Assembly (NCBI GenBank): GCA_022559845.1
Contig: CM040125.1
Coordinates: 204,020,102-204,084,101, forward strand
Direction: 5' to 3'
Length of the DNA stretch: 64,000 nucleotides
Origin: Amorphophallus konjac
Taxonomy: Eukaryota > Streptophyta > Magnoliopsida > Alismatales > Araceae
Positions 58,644 through 64,000 of this stretch are shown here, in pieces. Position 1 is the stretch's first letter. Every line of letters starts with the position of its first letter. The notes below the pieces were generated by a model that saw nothing but the letters and a program-made list of their open reading frames with translations, had not been told where the DNA came from and did no database searches. The position numbers and the translations under genes were made by a program.

Positions 58644-61600
58644 TGTAATACCCTAGATCCTTCGGATCAGAATCGGAGAGCTTTCGGAGCGCTTTTGCTG
58701 GTCCCGGATCGTGTTTTACGATCCACTCGAGTTTTTCCCCTGTATAGCTTGCGGAACCCTGTGGAGAGTGAATCGTTGTGTTTAGAGACTCCAAGACGCT
58801 GCAGGTGCATTGTGCTCGTTTTGAGGATCGCAGAGGCTATTTTCCTATATTTTTTTGATTTTATGAAATTTTGGGCCAAAAATTAGATTTCAGAAATATT
58901 CATAATTTCATTATTTTCTTTTCTTTTTTACCCCTCACCTCTCTCCTCTCTCCTATCACCATCGCTCACTCTCTCCCCCTCGGTTCTCTCTCCTCTGTTC
59001 CCCTCTCCCCCGGGCGGTTGATCGTGGCGGAGGTGGACGAGGCGGGGATGCTGTGGAGGCGTCATGGAGCGTGAAGGAGCGAGGAATGGAGCGTGGCGTA
59101 GGCGCGATCCCGTTCCCTGGATTCGAAGCCTAGGCAGGGTTCGTGTGATAGGTTTTGGCTTTTTCGGCACGCGAGATCTTAGGTGGAGGTAGGGGGATAG
59201 ATACTCTACACATTTCCTGCTTTCCCTTGTGATTTCAAGCCGATAGGTGCGAGTCTGAGCGAGTTTTCCATGTTTGCGTAAAAATATAGGTTTCGGCGGT
59301 GTGAGCCAAAATCGCCATTCTAGGCTATGATTTTCTGTTTAAATGGTATAATTTGAACCCCTTGAATGTCGAGATTCGATTCCCGTCGATTTGATTTCAT
59401 TTGCTCAAGATTTGGGGTCGATATGAGGCTGATTGTTCATGTGAGTCATTTTAGGGCATTTGGATGAAATCGCCCTTTTCTTAGCTGTTTGGTAGATTTC
59501 TAGATTCCTTTCGGCTTGTGGAAGGTTTATATTGGATCTGTGATTGTTTCTCTATCGTTTTGGGATGACTGGGGCGTGGAACAACCGAGTTTTGTAGGTT
59601 CTATGGTTTTCGCACCGGTACGAGGTAGCAGTCGTTCCAGAGACCGCTACTTGAGAAGGCGGCCCTGGAAGGACCGCCACCTTCAAGAGACGGTCCTAAG
59701 GGAACCGTCATCTAGTTCTTAACTATTTTAGGTCAATTTGAGGTAGTGGTCTTGCTCCCAACTGCAACCTTGAAGTAGCGGCCCTTAGGAGACCGCTATT
59801 TGGTTTTAAGTCAGTTTAGGTCAGTTCCTAGTTACGGCCTTGCGACTGACCGTCTTATGAAGTAATGGTCAGGGGTGGACCGCAACTAGGATGACTTATC
59901 GTACGTTAGTTTTTAGAGGTAGTTTGGAGATAGCGGTCTTGCCATGACCGTCACCTTCAAGAGGCGGCCCTGTGGAGACCGCATGCTTCAAGTTACGGTC
60001 CCCAGGAGACCGCATTATGCCTGCATTGGTCTATTTTCCATGTTTATGGTTTTCATTGATAGCGATCCTCAGAGAATCGCTATCTGATGGTAACGGTCAC
60101 ATCGTGACCACAATCTCGTTGTGTCGACTCTGCTTCGTGAAGCGTCGACGCCATCTTCTTCTTCTCTGTTCTTTGATCGTGGCAGGAGGCGATCTGCCCA
60201 CGACTACAACCTGGCCATTATTAGGAAGTGGCAGCCCTCTCTAGACCGCATTCTCCTTTCCCTGCAGGTGGCAGCCCTACTTTGATCGCAACCTGGTTCT
60301 GTTTGGAAGTGGCGGTGTGGCCATGACCGCAACTAAGGCTTCTTCACCCTGTTTCACTATTTTGGTCTCCAGTCAACCCGGTTGTGACCCAATGGTTAAC
60401 ACGTGACCCTGTGAGTGTCTTGGGCACCTCGTGAGGACCAAGATCATGCTTTTGATATTCAGATCAATTATTATTTCTCGATTAGCATGCCCAAGTGACT
60501 TGGAGTTCCGGTTTACCCCTTGTGCTCGGGTTTCTCTGTTATGCTCGATCAAGTCATCGTATGCCTGCGTGAGTGCAGAGGGTTGTCCTTGCACAACGTG
60601 AGATTCTTTGTATAATGTTTGGACCCAGAAACTAGGCTGATTCGTCGACTTGTTGCCGATTTGTGCAATGATCTTAACCAGAGACTTGTGACTCAAGGAT
60701 CATTATTTTTAGCAGGTCTAGTTGACTGTCTTGAGTATGGTGGTGTAGTTCTGCCATGTGCTCCAAGTGTTAGCGATAGGTGCATACTTAGCCTGTCCAC
60801 ACTCCGGTGCTTTCTTTTAGAGAGTCTTTGTGTCTTGTGAGCCTCCACTAGTCGTAGCATGATGACACTTTCCGTGTGTCGGCCCACCTAGGAGTGGTGG
60901 CGGAGCAAGTTCCCGATAGAAACGGTTTTTAGACTGGTTGCCATGGGCCCCTTTGTCTAGCCGTTAGAGTCCGACGGGATGGGAAAACCAGGTAGAGGCC
61001 TGGCTCCAGACATTGAGCTTCTGTGTGCACACGTGGTCAGGGGCGTTAGACCAGCACCGACGGGCGTGACCCTGATTAGTCACTCGTTACTGTTGTTCCT
61101 TGGTTCTTGTTCGGTGTCTCAGTTACCACATTCGAGGCGAGTGGGAGATACCTGAGATGCAGTGTAAGACGCTAGTGGACGTATCTAACTTTTCTTCTAG
61201 TGAAGAGGTACTTCTGTCACATGACACATAATTCTTGTGGCTCTTGTGGTTCTCGTGAATCGTGAGCCTTTGTGATTCTCATGATACATGGTTTTGTGTC
61301 CTTTCGACACTACGGTCTAGGGTGCCGGTAGAGAATTACCGTGGTTCTACCTGTAGACAGTGTAGGGTGCACGACAACGGAGTCGTGACCGTACCTTTGG
61401 CCATGTAGGTCTTCGTAGAGCCTTTGTCTGTTTCCATAGGCCTTCACAATAGAGTCCGTGATTTATCGGTAGTTCGGCAACTCTCGACTTTGTGAGATTG
61501 GGGTTGTTCTTCTGTTACCGTTAGGAGTAGTTTAGAGAGTCGAGGTTCTATCGTCTCGTGTGTTTCTGTTCAGTACGGTTATTTTCTTCTTTACTCTTTC

Positions 61601-62036
61601 TGTTCCTACTCCTGCTATTGCTTTTGTTGTTTAGCACTGTTGTTACCGCTTTTGTTTCATGGTGGGGATCTGCAGGACCCCTACTGAGCCAGTGAGACAA
61701 GGCTCACCCCTGACTTTTCAGGTGTAGCTGTTCTTCCTCGTGGTCTGAGGCACGGTGCAGAGGTTTTTAGTAGCCAGCTTTGCCAATGTCGGGCTTCCCC
61801 CGACATGAGAGTACGTTTCTCTTCCTGTTAGACTATACTTTAGTTGGACTGGACTCTATTTGCTCTATAGCTTTAATTTGTTTAATTAAAAATATAATTT
61901 TATTTCTGCTAATTTAGCAATCTTGATCATAATAATATAATTATTTACTGCTTTATCTAGAAGTTCAATGTACTCCACACACACCTTTCTATCCCTTCGG
62001 AGCCTTACAGCTCTTGAGAGGCCACTCAGGATCCAA
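58644..62036 (+). repeat. Probable Del-like LTR, end uncertain
   Basis: TGTAATACCC at 58644 resembles the TGTAACACCC start of the chromovirus LTRs. A possible degenerate PBS (TGGTATCGGG) at 62038 would give a length of about 3.4 kb, similar to those LTRs. The body contains about fifteen CGGTC/GACCG hairpin modules (59625-60334). Later GC-balanced sequence to about 61830 is followed by AT-rich sequence. I cannot fix the 3' border without a second copy. Confidence 0.45.
59625..60334 (+). repeat. Dense array of CGGTC/GACCG quasi-palindromic modules
   Basis: About fifteen units of roughly 25 nt, each TAGCGGTC or a variant, 5-8 bases, then GACCGCTA or a variant. Clear ones are 59625-59650, 59656-59680, 59688-59711, 59775-59799, 59831-59856, 59929-59955, 59961-59985, 59992-60016, 60058-60084 and 60308-60334. 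Spacing is irregular. GTGTCGACTC and GCGTCGACGC also occur at 60121-60150. Confidence 0.8.
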
Positions 62037-62681
62037 GTGGTATCGGGTTTACCTAGTATCCAGATGTTGGGTGGTCACATAAAGGGCCCGGGGACCCTCC
62101 TAAATAATGCTGATTGTTTGCCAATCTCATCTTGTAGGAAAATAATGGTGACTGGACTAGGTGGACTTGTGTGCAGATCTCAAATTATGGATTCCCATGC
62201 GACGAATGGGTACCTAGCGGTGCCCACCATATTTGGCTCTTTTTCCCCAGTAGTTGTTTTTCCCAACTTCATGGGTGTGGCATTTGTCATCCTTCTGAAG
62301 GTAGAAGGTGATGAAGCTGTGCAAGCTGCTACGGTCAAGGCCGTTGCCCGTCCAAAGAAGCGGCTTCACCAGAATACTACTATCGAATTCAGTGTCGTTT
62401 CTTGCTTGGTCCACCATGCTCGCTATGGAGCTCCTTCCACTAGCAGGAAGCTGCCCACAGGCAACAGGAGGGACCGTCGAAGAAGAAGAATGCCTGCTGT
62501 TCCCCGAGGCTGACTTTCTGCTTCTGGGAAGTCATTGATGATTGGTGGCGTCCGGGTCTATCTGAACTGACGTAATGCTGAGGTGCCACCAGACCATATC
62601 GTCCCAACGGTGCCTTCTCATAATGCCTTCCAGATACTAGCCAGCATGAGGGCGAATCTTGATGACAATAGATAGAGGAGG
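62037..62681 (+). other. Unassigned sequence after the Del-like LTR
   Basis: An open frame (61968-62513, 181 codons) starts inside the presumed LTR end and shows no domain; its C-terminus is arginine-rich. Probably internal sequence of the element headed by the LTR, but nothing confirms it. Confidence 0.25.
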
Positions 62682-63227
62682 TTGGCCCCTAAGCCGATGA
62701 AATTTAAGCTGGTTTGGGTCCCAAAAAGGGCTCGGGGCCTGGAGCTGGCCCCGCAAAGCTCATTTCCACTCACTGAAGTCCCCAGGAGAAGGGGGAAGAA
62801 GACTACACCAACAAAGGAGGCGGTGATGAATCATCCACCTACTCCCAGGCCATGTGCCAGACAGTCAGATATTTTCTTGCATCCCAGGAGATTGGGAGAA
62901 ATTGCTAGGCTAAGATGGCTCTCCTATATGTCGTCAGCCCAAGATCAAAGACTGCCCCCTACCCTCTCTCCGAGGTGCGATCGAGATGAGATGACCAAGA
63001 TGGTCAAGAGCTATTTCCACGGCCTGGGATGTTCCTCCCTAGGCCAGCAAAGATTACTCCGTGTCATTGATGCCGGCGAAGAAGAAAAAGAAGAAGAAGA
63101 AAGAAGAAGAGCATTGTTTGTAGATGACAATGGCTATGAAGACGGCATGGAAGATGAAGTTGATGAAGTCCTCCCGCATCAGGAGGCTGAAAAGAGAATA
63201 TTAGTGTTTGAAAGACTGACCTTGTAA
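62682..63227 (+). CDS. Unknown 181-codon open frame, basic N-terminus, acidic C-terminus
   Basis: The N-terminal 60 residues are basic (KPMKFKLVWVPKRARG), the middle is mixed, and residues about 131-172 are strongly acidic with EEEKEEEERRR and repeated E/D runs. I do not recognise a family. The last codons and the TAA overlap the first bases of the Cassandra LTR (63223), so the original C-terminus was replaced by the insertion. It could be a fragment of a retrotransposon gag or of a host gene; evidence for being translated is only the open frame. Confidence 0.3.
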   Translation: MAPKPMKFKLVWVPKRARGLELAPQSSFPLTEVPRRRGKKTTPTKEAVMNHPPTPRPCARQSDIFLHPRRLGEIARLRWLSYMSSAQDQRLPPTLSPRCDRDEMTKMVKSYFHGLGCSSLGQQRLLRVIDAGEEEKEEEERRRALFVDDNGYEDGMEDEVDEVLPHQEAEKRILVFERLTL

Positions 63228-63464
63228 CACCCTCAAATATAGTTAAGTTGTACTCTATATCATTGAGACGTCTTTTGGACTATTGGCTCAGTTCCTGAAA
63301 AGAACTCCGAAGTTAAGCGTGCTTAATGGGGAGTAGTGTTGGGATGGGTGACCTCCTGGGAAGTCCCCCATTCTTTAGCAGATCACTATCAGAAAGGACA
63401 AAACCGTGAGGCCGGTGGGCCAAAGCGGACAATACCTCGACGGTATAGAGTACAGGGCATGACA
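63223..63464 (+). repeat. Cassandra LTR
   Basis: TGTAACACCC to GGGCATGACA, 242 bp, with the 5S-like segment in the first half. Three bases (GAA) separate it from the PBS. Confidence 0.88.
63301..63368 (+). promoter_or_regulatory. 5S rRNA-derived pol III promoter in the LTR
   Basis: It matches the 3' half of plant 5S rRNA with few changes: GAACTCCGAAGTTAAGCGTG (A-box region), GAGTAGTGTTGG, then GATGGGTGACCTCCTGGG (C-box). In Cassandra elements this segment is thought to recruit TFIIIA and RNA polymerase III. It is not a 5S gene, since the first 45 or so bases are not conserved. Confidence 0.85.
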
Positions 63465-63467
63465 GAA

Positions 63468-63479
63468 TGGTATCAGAGC
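63468..63479 (+). other. Primer-binding site of Cassandra
   Basis: TGGTATCAGAGC, initiator tRNA-Met type, directly after the LTR. Confidence 0.9.
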
Positions 63480-64000
63480 TATACCCCAACCGGAAGTGTG
63501 AGAACTAAGTGCCATGTAGGATAAAGTGCTATGCTATGGGAGTGATGAGGACATCACCTCCCGTGCCCACACTCACGGCTCATCTCCTCGCCCCGGAACC
63601 ATCCAACATGGTCTAGTCATTTATCTTGAGTCATATGTTGTATTTCCTCATTTTTATTTGAGTCATGCCATTGTAATTTTCCTTTTATTTGAGTCATATA
63701 CCTAGGTTAATGAGTCATCTACCTAAGTTAAGTGTCATAGGGTTGATTAGATTAGTTAATGGGCCCAATTCATTGGGCTAGGCCCAGGGGCGCCCCCTAC
63801 CCCCTTGGTTATTTGTCATTGTAGCAAGAGTCAGGGGCTTTTTGTAAAATGTGGGTTGCCTATATATAGGATCCCATTTCCCCCCATTTGAAGTTAATGA
63901 ATGAATGAATATTTAAATTTTCTAGTGTCCAATTTAAATCTTCTTCTTTTGGTGAGAAGCCAATTGAGTAGGTGAGAAGCCCCTATCCCCTCCTCTCTCT
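63480..64000 (+). other. Cassandra internal and following sequence
   Basis: No gene. After about 63600 the word TTGAGTCATAT recurs several times (63625-63715), TATATATA lies at 63861-63868, and GAATGAATGAATATTT follows near 63898. This could be another LTR promoter region into which Cassandra inserted; the boundary is not visible. Confidence 0.4.

Larger units (their letters stand above)
63223..64000 (+). mobile_element. Cassandra-type TRIM retrotransposon, 5' part
   Basis: A 242-bp LTR with a 5S-like segment is followed by a tRNA-Met PBS, the defining layout of Cassandra terminal-repeat retrotransposons in miniature. The internal region begins at 63465. No second LTR appears before the window ends at 64000, so the 3' end lies outside or is lost. 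The element has no coding capacity. Confidence 0.85.

Noticed and set aside
63301..63368. 5S rRNA gene
   Set aside because: Only the 3' half is conserved and it sits inside a 242-bp LTR followed by a PBS; it is a Cassandra promoter segment.

Overview
This window is gene-poor plant DNA made almost entirely of LTR retrotransposons nested in one another. The evidence is plant-type primer-binding sites (TGGTATCAGAGC and TGGCGCCGTTGTCGG), Copia and Ty3/gypsy polyprotein fragments, a chromodomain, a Cassandra-type LTR carrying a 5S rRNA segment, and LTRs up to about 3.3 kb. I found no convincing cellular gene, tRNA, functional rRNA gene or CRISPR array. It looks like intergenic or pericentromeric heterochromatin of an angiosperm; the sequence does not let me name the species.

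Layout. (1) 1-15879: a Copia complex. Two 3' halves of one Copia family lie head to head as a palindrome with arms of about 7.5-7.7 kb and a spacer of about 69 bp centred near 7742. The arms carry different large deletions. The right arm ends in a complete 2118-bp LTR followed by a PBS, which is fused to a truncated reverse-oriented LTR. (2) 15880-21848: the 5' part of a minus-strand Ty3/gypsy element, probably Tat lineage (protease, gag, leader, PBS, 1705-bp LTR), interrupted by the Copia complex. (3) 21849-23428: LTR-like flanking DNA with an array of a GCGCCGATTCA word. (4) 23429-about 53710: a decayed minus-strand Tekay/Del-like chromovirus whose 5' LTR has been split twice. One split is a 12.5-kb non-autonomous element (30760-43234, target duplication CTAGT) that itself contains a 5.86-kb non-autonomous element (35234-41093, target duplication GGATC). 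The other split is a plus-strand, pol-deleted member of the chromovirus family (43800-51860). (5) 53711-63222: degenerate LTR-like sequence, including a PBS at 58593 and a probable Del-like LTR from 58644 with a dense array of hairpin modules. (6) 63223-64000: a Cassandra TRIM LTR with its 5S-like promoter, its PBS and the start of its internal region.

All coding regions are remnants. Every pol-bearing copy has stop codons, frameshifts or deleted domains. The longest open frames without pol homology lie in the two non-autonomous elements; in the outer one the frame becomes continuous again when the nested insertion and one target duplication are ignored.

The most unusual signal is not a gene. 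Several unrelated LTRs here are built from amplified short words, often arranged as quasi-palindromes: AAGTCTRTACA and GATGCTCCCCTG in the Copia LTR, TGTAACGGTC...GACCGTTA in the Tat-like LTR, TAGCGGTC...GACCGCTA in the chromovirus LTRs and at 59.6-60.3 kb, GCGCCGATTCA in three places, and GCGTCGACTC around 57.2-57.4 kb. The CGGTC...GACCG core recurs in different element families. I did no alignments or searches; repeat boundaries and counts were read by eye.
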